Assembly: GCF_014078525.1 (NCBI RefSeq) | Contig: NZ_MU078693.1 | Span: forward strand, 186,001 to 250,000 | DNA from: Nitrosopumilus sp. b3 | GTDB lineage: Archaea > Thermoproteota > Nitrososphaeria > Nitrososphaerales > Nitrosopumilaceae | Direction of reading: 5' to 3' | DNA: 64,000 nucleotides | Shown: positions 41,229 through 49,629 of the stretch, piece after piece | How the letters are laid out: every line of letters begins with the position of its first letter | Position numbering within the stretch: the first letter of the stretch is position 1 | Program-made: the position numbers and the translations under genes | The notes under the pieces: generated by a model | The model's database searches: none | What the model was told of the DNA's origin: nothing | Seen by the model: only the letters and a program-made list of their open reading frames with translations

Positions 41229-42980
41229 ATGGTAATTTCAATCAATCTTGGTAAAAAACTAATTTTTTTGGTAATGATCGTATCAGTTGTTGCTCTTTCA
41301 ATTACAGGATTTCTTAGTTTCAATTATGCAGATCAAATACTAAAACAAAGAGCAGGAGATCAATTATTAGGAGAATCAAGTGTGCGCGGAGATTCACTTA
41401 GGGTTCTTTTTGAATCAAGAATTGATCAAAATAATATTCTTGCAAGTGATCCAATGATTCAACTTTTAGTTTCACAAATGAATCAATCTTCTGAAAATGA
41501 ATTTCAAGAATTAAAAGAAAACAATCGTAGAGATTTTTTAATTCAGATTCAAGCTTTTCAGAAGCTTATTGGATTTTCCATTGGGTTTGAAGATGTAAAA
41601 ATTATTGGTGCTAATGGAAAAGTTTTCTTTTCTCTTGGAGCAAATAGTGATGAAGATTTCACTAATGATCCATTTTTTCAAAGAGGTCAAAAAGAATCTT
41701 TTATAGAATTTGAACCAGCAGAGTCTGGTAAAAAAATGATTGTTGTTTCACCAATTGTTGCAAGTGATAGTAAAAAAGGAGATGAACCAATTGGTGTAAT
41801 CATTTCAAGAATGAGGACAGCATCAATAGATAATGTTTTGATTAGTAGAAGTGGATTGGGAGAAACAGGGGAAGTGTACATCGTAAATGACAAGTTTATG
41901 ATGTTATCGGAATCTAGATTTTTTGAAAATGCTGTGTTTGAACAAAAAGTAGATACTTTGCCAGTTCAAAAATGCTTCAACGAGGGTGAAGAATACATTG
42001 GGTTTTACAAAGATTATAGAGGAATTCCAATATTTGGTTCATCATATTGTGCAGATGATTTAGGAATTACTTTACTTGCAGAAATTGACGAATCAGAAGT
42101 TGAAAAACCAATAATAATTCTACAAGAGAGAATACTAGAAACAGGAATAGTAATTACAATAATAATGGGAATTGTAGCTTTTGGTATTTCTAAATCACTA
42201 TCAAGGCCACTAACTAAATTAAAAAATGCTGCAAATAAAATTTCAAGTGGAGACTTTGATGTAAGAACTGAGATTAATACAGGCGATGAAATTGGTGAAT
42301 TGTCTCATGCATTTGATTCAATGGCTGAAAAGCTTCAAGACTCAATAATTGAGATTAAACGCAAAGAGAAGGTAATCAAACAACTTGAAGGCGATATGCT
42401 GTTAAAATTTTCTCAGCACGAGCAAAATGATTGTGTTGGGGTGATTGACATGTCAGACTCGACAAGAATTTCATCTAAATTATCTGATCAAGATGTTACA
42501 AAGTTATATGAAATTTTCCTAAACTTTATGGCAAAAATTATTCGAGAGTATAATGGTGAAGTGGTAAAAAACATTGGTGATGCTCTAATGTTTAGATTCC
42601 CAAATGTAAATATTGCAGATCAAAAAGTTTTGAAAAATATTTTTGAATGTTGCTTATCAATGATTGAATCACATGAAAAGTTACAAGAGAAACTCAAAGC
42701 TGAAAATATGCCTCAAATTGATTATAAAATTAGTTTGACATATGGCTCTGTCAAAGTTGCTGAGAGTACAACTTCAAATATTAGTGATATTTTCGGCCCA
42801 ACAGTGAATCGATGTTTTAAGATTAATTCATTATGTCCAAAAAACAGCATAGTGATTGGAGAGAACATGAATAATATTTCAAAAAGTTTTTCAGAATACA
42901 GTTTTGATGAATTAGTTGTGGCTGAATTGAAACAAAAATATGATTATAGGGTATATGAAGTAAAAAGGAAATTGGGATAA
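41229..42980 (+). CDS. Membrane class III nucleotidyl cyclase with Cache and HAMP
   Basis: 583 aa. TM1 at about 9-28, an outside Cache-like sensor domain (about 35-290), TM2 at about 300-322, HAMP (SRPLTKLKNAANKISSGDFDVRTE) and a class III cyclase domain from about 400. Metal Asp residues are in GVIDMSDSTR and IGDALMF, about 45 residues apart. Makes cAMP or cGMP, or a relative. A short ORF upstream (41212-41235) is probably chance. No cAMP receptor is visible nearby. Confidence 0.88.
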   Translation: MVISINLGKKLIFLVMIVSVVALSITGFLSFNYADQILKQRAGDQLLGESSVRGDSLRVLFESRIDQNNILASDPMIQLLVSQMNQSSENEFQELKENNRRDFLIQIQAFQKLIGFSIGFEDVKIIGANGKVFFSLGANSDEDFTNDPFFQRGQKESFIEFEPAESGKKMIVVSPIVASDSKKGDEPIGVIISRMRTASIDNVLISRSGLGETGEVYIVNDKFMMLSESRFFENAVFEQKVDTLPVQKCFNEGEEYIGFYKDYRGIPIFGSSYCADDLGITLLAEIDESEVEKPIIILQERILETGIVITIIMGIVAFGISKSLSRPLTKLKNAANKISSGDFDVRTEINTGDEIGELSHAFDSMAEKLQDSIIEIKRKEKVIKQLEGDMLLKFSQHEQNDCVGVIDMSDSTRISSKLSDQDVTKLYEIFLNFMAKIIREYNGEVVKNIGDALMFRFPNVNIADQKVLKNIFECCLSMIESHEKLQEKLKAENMPQIDYKISLTYGSVKVAESTTSNISDIFGPTVNRCFKINSLCPKNSIVIGENMNNISKSFSEYSFDELVVAELKQKYDYRVYEVKRKLG

Positions 42981-43044
42981 TTAGAAAGAAAATAGACTTT
43001 TTGCTAAAGTATACAACCAATTAGAACCAAAATGATCAATTTTC

Positions 43045-44190
43045 TTATAATCCAAATTTAGATTTCCAACTGCTTTTTTGTTTTTTAGATGGTTTCTTTG
43101 AAAGGTTATCTAGCATATCATAAGTAATTGTAAATCCATGCCCAACCATTGTGTCATCTTTACCATAATTTTCTTTATTGGTAACAAATTCATCCGATAA
43201 GTCTCTGATTTTTTTAGTTTTTACATCAAACAGACGAATTTTTTTTCCATTTTCAAGTCTGATAATTGCATCACCACTTAATCCTTGAATTGAAAAATTT
43301 TCAAAGAATCTAATGGTTCCACCTTGTTTTAATTCAATAGTTGAATCATAAGTAAACTTTCCACCATAAAATAAAATTTCACGTGCAGTTACTGTTACAT
43401 CATCTTCTACATTTAGAATAATAGCAGTATCTGCTTCTATTGATACTGAATTTACAAGGTTTTCAGCTATAATTTTTCCATTTGGTGCAGAGAGATGTGT
43501 TCTATGTTCAATGATTTGAAAAATACCAACTCTTCCTTGTGGATCTTCAACTTTGAATTTTCTTCCAAAAACATTTCCAACTACAATGTTTCCATTATCT
43601 GCAATAATTGTAGCGCCATTTTCAATTCTGTATTTATTTTCAACAGGATCAACAAATTTGAAATCTCCTGAAGTCAGATGAATATTAGTTTTAAATTCCT
43701 CAGTCCATGAAGGACTTGAAACACTTCCTTGCATAATTATTGGACCATCATAAGTTAGATTTCCAGCCATAAAATTCCCTTTAATTGATAGAGCACCATT
43801 TGCTTTCCTTTCTAATTCAATTTCTCCCAGAGTTTTAGAACCAAATAGTCTTGTTCCAGTGGCACCTGACCTGTTCAAAGCTGCTGCCCATTCTTCGGCA
43901 GTTTTCATTTCTTTTGATAATTCTTGACCTAGAATCTGATTTTTTCGTCTAATATCAGCTTCTGAATCACCAGAATATACTTTAGAATTTTTTAGTTTTT
44001 CAAGATCAGTGTCAGGATATTTTTTACCAATTTTGATGTCTTCATATGCTTGTTTAATTTTGATAAATTGATCGTTTTCTCCCCCACGATCTGAGTGATA
44101 TTGAAGTGCTAATCTTCTAAACGCATCTCTAATTTCCTTCTCCGTTGAACTTTCTACAATACCTAAAATATCATAATTACTTTCTACCAT
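43045..44190 (-). CDS. J-domain (DnaJ-like) protein with HSD variant and beta-rich repeats
   Basis: 381 aa. N-terminal J domain (about 4-65; YDILGIVESSTEKEIRDAFRRLALQYH) but the catalytic HPD reads HSD in QYHSDRGG. A linker (about 75-110) leads into a long beta-rich region (about 120-340) of NG-turn repeats like bactofilin or beta-solenoid domains (GNLTYDGPIIMQGSV, VVGNVFGRKFKVEDP). A polymer-like scaffold with a modified Hsp70-docking arm is an inference. Confidence 0.8.
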   Translation of the reverse strand: MVESNYDILGIVESSTEKEIRDAFRRLALQYHSDRGGENDQFIKIKQAYEDIKIGKKYPDTDLEKLKNSKVYSGDSEADIRRKNQILGQELSKEMKTAEEWAAALNRSGATGTRLFGSKTLGEIELERKANGALSIKGNFMAGNLTYDGPIIMQGSVSSPSWTEEFKTNIHLTSGDFKFVDPVENKYRIENGATIIADNGNIVVGNVFGRKFKVEDPQGRVGIFQIIEHRTHLSAPNGKIIAENLVNSVSIEADTAIILNVEDDVTVTAREILFYGGKFTYDSTIELKQGGTIRFFENFSIQGLSGDAIIRLENGKKIRLFDVKTKKIRDLSDEFVTNKENYGKDDTMVGHGFTITYDMLDNLSKKPSKKQKSSWKSKFGL

Positions 44191-44290
44191 TTTTTACACC
44201 ATCAAAATTTAATTTTCATATTCCTTATACTTGTAGGTTTTTACTTACAGAATATCAAGGATGTGAAAAAATGGAAAAATTAGAAATGAA

Positions 44291-44713
44291 TTATTTCACA
44301 ATTAATACCGGGATCTTTGTTTTGTGCATTACATAATTTGAGGTACTTCCAAGGAATGTCTCCTTAGCTCCTCCTATACCTCGTGCTCCAAGAACTATCA
44401 TGTCAAATTTTCCTTTTTCTGCGGCTTTAACAATCTCAGATCCAGTATGACCACCACCGGTTTTGTATTTGAATGTGGCACCAGCCTTTTGAGTTTTATT
44501 CATTGCAGGACCAATTGCTTTAACAGCTTTTTTCTGTGCTTCATCCTTCATTTTTGCAGTATACTTTATCCCTGCAGCTAATGGTAAATGAAATACATAA
44601 AATCCAGTTATTTCAGCATTTCCACCTTTTGCAATTTCAATTGCTCTATCTAATCCTCTCATAGAGTTTGGAGAACCATCAAGAGGCACTAAAATTTTAT
44701 TGAATTTAGCCAT
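44291..44713 (-). CDS. Universal stress protein (UspA family)
   Basis: 140 aa. ILVPLDGSPNSMRGLDRAIEIA at the N-terminus, IVLGARGIGGAKETFLGSTSNYVMHKTKIPVLIVK at the C-terminus with the G-x2-G-x9-GS/T ATP motif. A TATA-like TTTGTTTATATTGG (about 44736-44749, minus strand) lies 25-30 bp upstream. Binds ATP in stress signalling. Confidence 0.95.
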   Translation of the reverse strand: MAKFNKILVPLDGSPNSMRGLDRAIEIAKGGNAEITGFYVFHLPLAAGIKYTAKMKDEAQKKAVKAIGPAMNKTQKAGATFKYKTGGGHTGSEIVKAAEKGKFDMIVLGARGIGGAKETFLGSTSNYVMHKTKIPVLIVK

Positions 44714-44802
44714 ACTAAAAATTTAGAATCTTCCAATATAAACAAATTCATTATTTCCAATGTTGAAATGGTAAAATGTAATCAAATTTGGAAATTATAC
44801 TT

Positions 44803-44812
44803 TAGTTTTTAT
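44803..44812 (+). promoter_or_regulatory. TATA-like element of the CBS/VIT1 operon
   Basis: TTTTTATACA lies about 25 bp before the TTG start at 44836, consistent with a short-leader transcript. Confidence 0.4.
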
Positions 44813-44835
44813 ACAAAAAATCAATAAAAAAAGAA

Positions 44836-45666
44836 TTGTCAATAGAAGAAATAGCAAATAATCCAATTTCAATTATTAAAAATTCAACAATTTCTGATGC
44901 AATTAGAATGCTATTGAATACAAAAATTAGTAGGCTAGTTGTTGTAGATAATGGAAGACATGTTGGAATAATTACTGAGAAAGACATAGGATTGTTTTTA
45001 TTTTCAGAAAATACAATGCAGGGACTAGATGATATTCCTATCAGTAAAATTATGAAACCAATTGAGTTTGTAGATAAGGGATTAAATCATAAAGATTCAG
45101 CAAAAATTATGATTGAGAAAGGAATTAGCTCATTAGCAATTGGGAAAGATGAAGAAGTTAAAGGAATTATTACAAAAAGCGATCTAGTTACATTTGTTGC
45201 AGAAAACTTTTCAGGAAAAAAGAAAGTAGTTGATTTTATGACTCATGATTATGAATTTACTCATACTGCAGCTCCATTGTATAAAGTTGTAAGAAAAATG
45301 TTGGAGAAGAAGATCTCAAGAATCATTGTAAAAAATCAAAATGAAGAAGCAGTTGGAATTATTTCATTTAGGGATTTATTTAGAATTTCAATTGAACTTG
45401 GTAGTGAAGAAGATTATTCTGGATTTAATCTTTCACAGAACATTAGAAGAGGATTTCTATCTGAAGAAGGATTTGGGAATATTTCATTAGCAAGAGATGT
45501 GATGACCAAAGGATTAATCACTGTAAAATTCAATGAAGATTTAGCTGTTGCATGTAAAATCCTCTTAGAAAATAATGTTAGTGGATTAATAGTTCTTGAT
45601 GGTAATGATGGTATTTCTGGAATTTTTAGTAAAACTGATATCATGAGAGCTCTTGGATCAATATGA
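44836..45666 (+). CDS. Four-CBS-domain protein
   Basis: 276 aa starting at TTG 44836. Four tandem CBS motifs: SRLVVVDNGRHVGIITEKDIG, SSLAIGKDEEVKGIITKSDLV, SRIIVKNQNEEAVGIISFRDL and SGLIVLDGNDGISGIFSKTDIM. Each pair can form a Bateman module binding adenine nucleotides. The end overlaps the VIT1-like gene in an ATGA, suggesting the nucleotide sensor regulates the transporter. Confidence 0.93.
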   Translation: MSIEEIANNPISIIKNSTISDAIRMLLNTKISRLVVVDNGRHVGIITEKDIGLFLFSENTMQGLDDIPISKIMKPIEFVDKGLNHKDSAKIMIEKGISSLAIGKDEEVKGIITKSDLVTFVAENFSGKKKVVDFMTHDYEFTHTAAPLYKVVRKMLEKKISRIIVKNQNEEAVGIISFRDLFRISIELGSEEDYSGFNLSQNIRRGFLSEEGFGNISLARDVMTKGLITVKFNEDLAVACKILLENNVSGLIVLDGNDGISGIFSKTDIMRALGSI

Positions 45667-46346
45667 AATGGCATTTTGATGATTTTATTTATGGCTCAAT
45701 TGATGGTGCTGTAACAACTTTTGCTATAGTAGCCGGAGTAGTTGGAGCATCATTATCTCCTAGTATTATTTTGATTTTGGGATTTGCAAATTTATTTGCA
45801 GATGGATTTTCAATGGCAGCTGCCAATTATCAAGCATCAAAGGCACGAAATGAATTTGTTCAAATGAAAAGAAGGCAAGAAGAGTGGGAGATTGATAATT
45901 TAGAAGAACAAGAAATTGATGAGATCAGAGAAATTTACAGAGAGAAAGGATTCAAGGATGAATTACTAGAGGATGTTGTACGAATTATCACATCTAAAAG
46001 AAAAGTTTGGGTAGATACGATGATGAAAGAAGAATTAGGCTTAATTGAAGACGAAAAGAAACCACTAGATAGTTCTGTTAGTACTTTTGTTGGTTTTAAT
46101 TTGATTGGAGTGATTCCTTTAGTTCCATTCATGATTTTCATGGTGTTGGGGTTTGAATCAAATTCAAATGCATTTATCTATTCTACAATTTCTGTTCTTT
46201 CTGCATTTTTTCTGGTAGGAATGATAAAAGGAAAAATTGTTAAAAGTTCCATGATTCGTGCTGGAATAATTACACTAATCATTGGGGGTGTGGCAGCAAT
46301 GGTTGCTTACATTGTAGGATACGGATTAAATTTTCTGGTGTCTTAG
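45663..46346 (+). CDS. VIT1/CCC1-family metal transporter
   Basis: 227 aa. Five membrane helices; the first two contain DGAVTTFAIVAGVVGASLSP and FANLFADGFSMAAANYQASKA, the VIT1 signature. A charged cytoplasmic linker (about 70-130; EIREIYREKGFKDELLEDVV) corresponds to the metal-binding domain. Exports or stores Fe(II) or Mn(II). ATGA-coupled to the CBS gene. Confidence 0.92.
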   Translation: MKWHFDDFIYGSIDGAVTTFAIVAGVVGASLSPSIILILGFANLFADGFSMAAANYQASKARNEFVQMKRRQEEWEIDNLEEQEIDEIREIYREKGFKDELLEDVVRIITSKRKVWVDTMMKEELGLIEDEKKPLDSSVSTFVGFNLIGVIPLVPFMIFMVLGFESNSNAFIYSTISVLSAFFLVGMIKGKIVKSSMIRAGIITLIIGGVAAMVAYIVGYGLNFLVS

Positions 46347-46358
46347 GATTTGTAGTAA

Positions 46359-47663
46359 ATGTCTGAATTAAAGCGTCACATGGGTCTTTTTCATCTTACC
46401 ATGTATGGGGTAGGTTTGATTTTAGGTGCTGGAATCTATGTCTTAATTGGAGAAGCCACAGGTATTGCAGGAGATACTGTATGGATTTCATTTGCGTTAG
46501 GATCTGTTGTTGCGTTATTTGCAGGATTTAGTTATGCGGAGTTATCATCAGTATTTCCAAAAGCTGCTGCAGAATATGTTTTCATTAAAAATGCTTTTAA
46601 AAATAATTTTTTTGCATTTATCATAGGATGGCTAACTGCCATCACATCAATTATTACTGCTGCAACAGTTTCATTAGGGTTTGGCGGGTATTTTGCTGAA
46701 TTTGTAGACATTCCAATAATTATTTCTGCTATGGGATTGTTAGTTATTCTTTCAATTGTAAATTTTGTGGGAATTAGACAATCATCATGGACAAATACTG
46801 TTTTTACAATAATTGAAGCTGCAGGACTAATACTGATAATTATTATTGGTTTTACATTTACTAGTCCAGAACCTGTAAATTATCTTGAAAGTCCATCTGG
46901 ATTTACTGGAATTGCTATTGCGTTTGTTTTGATATTTTTTGCATTTATTGGATTTGAAGATATGGCAAATATTGCTGAAGAGGTAAGAAAACCAAGGAAA
47001 ACAATTCCAAGAGCAATAATTTTGTCAGTTTTAATATCTGGAACAATTTACATTTTAGTTTCTTTAGCTGTTGTACGAGTTGTAAATTGGGAAGAATTAG
47101 CAACTTCGGCTGCACCAATAGCATTAGTAGCTGAAAGAGGATTAGGTGCACAAGCTCATATCTTACTTTCATCAATTGCTCTTTTTGCTATTACCAATAC
47201 AGTTTTGATTACACTTGTTGCAGGTTCTAGAATGTTTTATGGAATGGCAAAAGAAAAAGTATTTCCTTCCATATTATCGAAAATTCATTTTAAAACAAAA
47301 ACTCCTTGGATAGCAGTCATTTTGATTTTAGTCATTTCATTGATTTTTACATTAATTGGAGATATTGTAATTGTTGCAAACATTACAGTCTTTGCAATTG
47401 TGATAACCTTTGGTGCAGTAAATTTAGCAGTAATTGTATTACGTTACACCGAGCCTGATATTGAAAGAAAGTTTAGAGTTCCGATAAATATTGGTAAATT
47501 TCCAATTCTTCCATTATTTGGGTTAGGGATTTCAATCTATATGGGATTCCAATTTGAAATTGAAGTTGTGCTTGTAGGATTAGTGATTATTGGAGTTGGA
47601 GCAATATTCTACAAGATTTCAAAAAATTCTATGAATAAATCTAAAAGCACATCTCAAAGTTGA
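46359..47663 (+). CDS. APC-family amino acid permease
   Basis: 434 aa, twelve predicted helices. TM1 contains GVGLILGAGIYVLIGEATG (substrate-binding GAGIY) and TM6 FFAFIGFEDMANIAEEVRKPRKTIPRAI (the FEE-type loop). Likely imports an amino acid or amine. Second part of an ion/solute transport cluster with the CBS-VIT1 pair and the antiporter. Confidence 0.9.
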   Translation: MSELKRHMGLFHLTMYGVGLILGAGIYVLIGEATGIAGDTVWISFALGSVVALFAGFSYAELSSVFPKAAAEYVFIKNAFKNNFFAFIIGWLTAITSIITAATVSLGFGGYFAEFVDIPIIISAMGLLVILSIVNFVGIRQSSWTNTVFTIIEAAGLILIIIIGFTFTSPEPVNYLESPSGFTGIAIAFVLIFFAFIGFEDMANIAEEVRKPRKTIPRAIILSVLISGTIYILVSLAVVRVVNWEELATSAAPIALVAERGLGAQAHILLSSIALFAITNTVLITLVAGSRMFYGMAKEKVFPSILSKIHFKTKTPWIAVILILVISLIFTLIGDIVIVANITVFAIVITFGAVNLAVIVLRYTEPDIERKFRVPINIGKFPILPLFGLGISIYMGFQFEIEVVLVGLVIIGVGAIFYKISKNSMNKSKSTSQS

Positions 47664-47708
47664 TTTTTAAAAATTAGTTTTAATAATTTAGTTTAATCTT
47701 AATGATCA

Positions 47709-48938
47709 ATGGTTCTAGAATTTGATGCAATTCCTTCATTGATTGGTATTTTGGTTTTAGTTATTCCTTCAATGCTATTAGGTCGAATTTGCAAACATTT
47801 TGGAATTTCTGAAATAATTGGTTTTGTGATTGGTGGAATAATATTAAGCCCATTTGCATTTGGTGGATGGATACAATTCTTTGATAGGCCAATTATAGAA
47901 TTAAATGAATTAATCTTATCGTTTTGGCAAATTGCTGGAATTATAATTCTATTTTCAGCTGGTCTTCATTTTCCTTTTTCTAGTTTAAAGAATGCGGGGG
48001 TTAAAGCTATCATTGTCGGTATCACAGGAGTGATTGTCCCATTAGCACTTGGATATGGTATTTCTATTTTATTTGGAATTGAGTGGATGGTTGCACTCAT
48101 CATTGCTGCAACTCTAAGTGCAACAAGTATTGCAGCAGCTGTAACAATTCTAGAGGAATTAGATAAAGAGAAAACACAAGAAGGGAATATCTTAGTTAAT
48201 GCAGCAGTTCTTGATGATGTATTAGGATTAGCAATTTTATCATCAATTATTTCAATTGTGATTGGAAATGCATTACCATCTTTGGAATTGGTGTTATTTG
48301 AGATCTCAGAATCATTAATTTTGTGGATTGTGCTTCTATTAGCTTCTATATTTTTACTTCCCAAGATAGTTCATGTTGTTGCAACTATGAGACCAACCTC
48401 CCTTGAATCACGAGGTACAAAGCAAGCAACTGCATTAGGTTCAGCTTTTGGTATAGCAGCTATTGCTGCAAGTATTGGACTTAATCCTATAGTAGGAGCA
48501 TTTGCAGCAGGAATGGGAATTGCAGGTTCAAAGTTAGTGCGGCAAGTAAAAGAGTTTGTTGGGGAATTACAAATAATTTTTGCGCCATTTTTCTTTGCAG
48601 TTATAGGTGCACAGATTGATATTACAAATATCCTAAGTGTGGATCTATCTTTATTTTTAGTAATTTTGGTTATTGCCATTCTTGGTAAAATTTTGGGTGC
48701 GGGTGTTCCAGCTATCATATTACTCAAAAATAAGAACAAAGGCTTACGAATAGGATATGGAATGGTTGTAAGAGGAGAAATTGCATTTATCACTGCAGGG
48801 TTAGGTTTAGGTTATGGAATTATTTCAGAAAATATTTTCTCTACATTAATTTTTGTAATATTGGGAACTATTATTATTGGACCTATATTATTAAAACATT
48901 CATTTAAAAATCAAGATAAAATTTCAAATTCTACTTAG
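47709..48938 (+). CDS. CPA2-family sodium(potassium)/proton antiporter
   Basis: 409 aa, about twelve helices. The ion-binding motif region reads LVNAAVLDDVLGLAIL (the conserved Asp pair) and the second unwound helix FAAGMGIAGSKL. No TrkA-N domain follows, so it is the short Kef/NhaS-like type. The last four bases are shared with the convergent secreted gene. pH or sodium homeostasis is likely. Confidence 0.9.
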   Translation: MVLEFDAIPSLIGILVLVIPSMLLGRICKHFGISEIIGFVIGGIILSPFAFGGWIQFFDRPIIELNELILSFWQIAGIIILFSAGLHFPFSSLKNAGVKAIIVGITGVIVPLALGYGISILFGIEWMVALIIAATLSATSIAAAVTILEELDKEKTQEGNILVNAAVLDDVLGLAILSSIISIVIGNALPSLELVLFEISESLILWIVLLLASIFLLPKIVHVVATMRPTSLESRGTKQATALGSAFGIAAIAASIGLNPIVGAFAAGMGIAGSKLVRQVKEFVGELQIIFAPFFFAVIGAQIDITNILSVDLSLFLVILVIAILGKILGAGVPAIILLKNKNKGLRIGYGMVVRGEIAFITAGLGLGYGIISENIFSTLIFVILGTIIIGPILLKHSFKNQDKISNST

Positions 48939-49573
48939 TTCTTTTTAGATTTTACAAGTGCAGTTATTGCAATGCCAATTCCAATAATTCCAACTCCAAT
49001 TCCAATATATCCTATATCCATTTGCTGTTTAGATTCTTCAAGAGAAATAACAGATTCTTTCAAATCATTTACATCACTAATTAGTGCAGTATGTCCATCA
49101 ATTATTTGATTCAAAGTAAGATCAGAAGGTTCAGGGAATTCAATGTAAGCACGTTCTTCAACTTTTGGTGGATGCATTGATAAACTAATTGGGGTATCTT
49201 CAATTGTTCCCAAAATATTTGCTTGATAAAATCCAGAGATAGTTGGATTAATGAATGCATAATATTTTCCTGGAATATTATGATCTGGTGATAAAGGAAG
49301 TGTTATACTTTCATCTTTATAGATTAATTTTATCTTAACTGTTTTTTTTAATCCTACAATTCCATTTTTAAAAACTTGGTCTTCAAGTTCTAATCCAGGC
49401 TCAAGTGGACTAACAAAAAATTCAATTGCGTTAGTTTCACCAGAAACAACTGGTTCATTCATCCAACCTATTTCTACTCTATATTCTCCGACAGAATCAA
49501 CTGTATGCCCATATGCAGTACCTGCTAAACCTGAAGCAAATAATAAAAATAAAAACAAGAGTTTTGTTTTCAA
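48935..49573 (-). CDS. Secreted single-anchor protein, about 212 aa
   Basis: The frame opens at GTG 49621, but TTG 49573 gives a clean signal peptide (KTKLLFLFLLFASGLAGTAYG), and TTTTTAAAATC lies about 25 bp upstream. The mature part is a beta sandwich starting HTVDSVGEYRVEIGW with EFFVSPLEPG, similar in feel to CopC/YtkA-type domains. A C-terminal helix (GYIGIGVGIIGIGIAITAL) and KSKKN anchor it. Function unknown. Confidence 0.65.
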   Translation of the reverse strand: MKTKLLFLFLLFASGLAGTAYGHTVDSVGEYRVEIGWMNEPVVSGETNAIEFFVSPLEPGLELEDQVFKNGIVGLKKTVKIKLIYKDESITLPLSPDHNIPGKYYAFINPTISGFYQANILGTIEDTPISLSMHPPKVEERAYIEFPEPSDLTLNQIIDGHTALISDVNDLKESVISLEESKQQMDIGYIGIGVGIIGIGIAITALVKSKKN

Positions 49574-49629
49574 TACTAAAAAAACTTTAATTGATTTTAA
49601 AAACCTTTGACTGATTTTCACAAATAATT

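Noticed and set aside
41134-41235. Small leader ORFs upstream of the cyclase gene
   Set aside because: Seven to fourteen codons, no ribosome binding site and no conserved content; chance occurrence is enough.
46945-47175. Leu-rich antisense ORF inside the permease gene
   Set aside because: It is a frame shadow of an AT-rich membrane-protein gene with low-complexity Leu/Lys/Gln composition and no start context.
47966-48793. Two long antisense ORFs inside the antiporter gene
   Set aside because: They mirror the transmembrane codon pattern of the real gene and show no recognisable domain.
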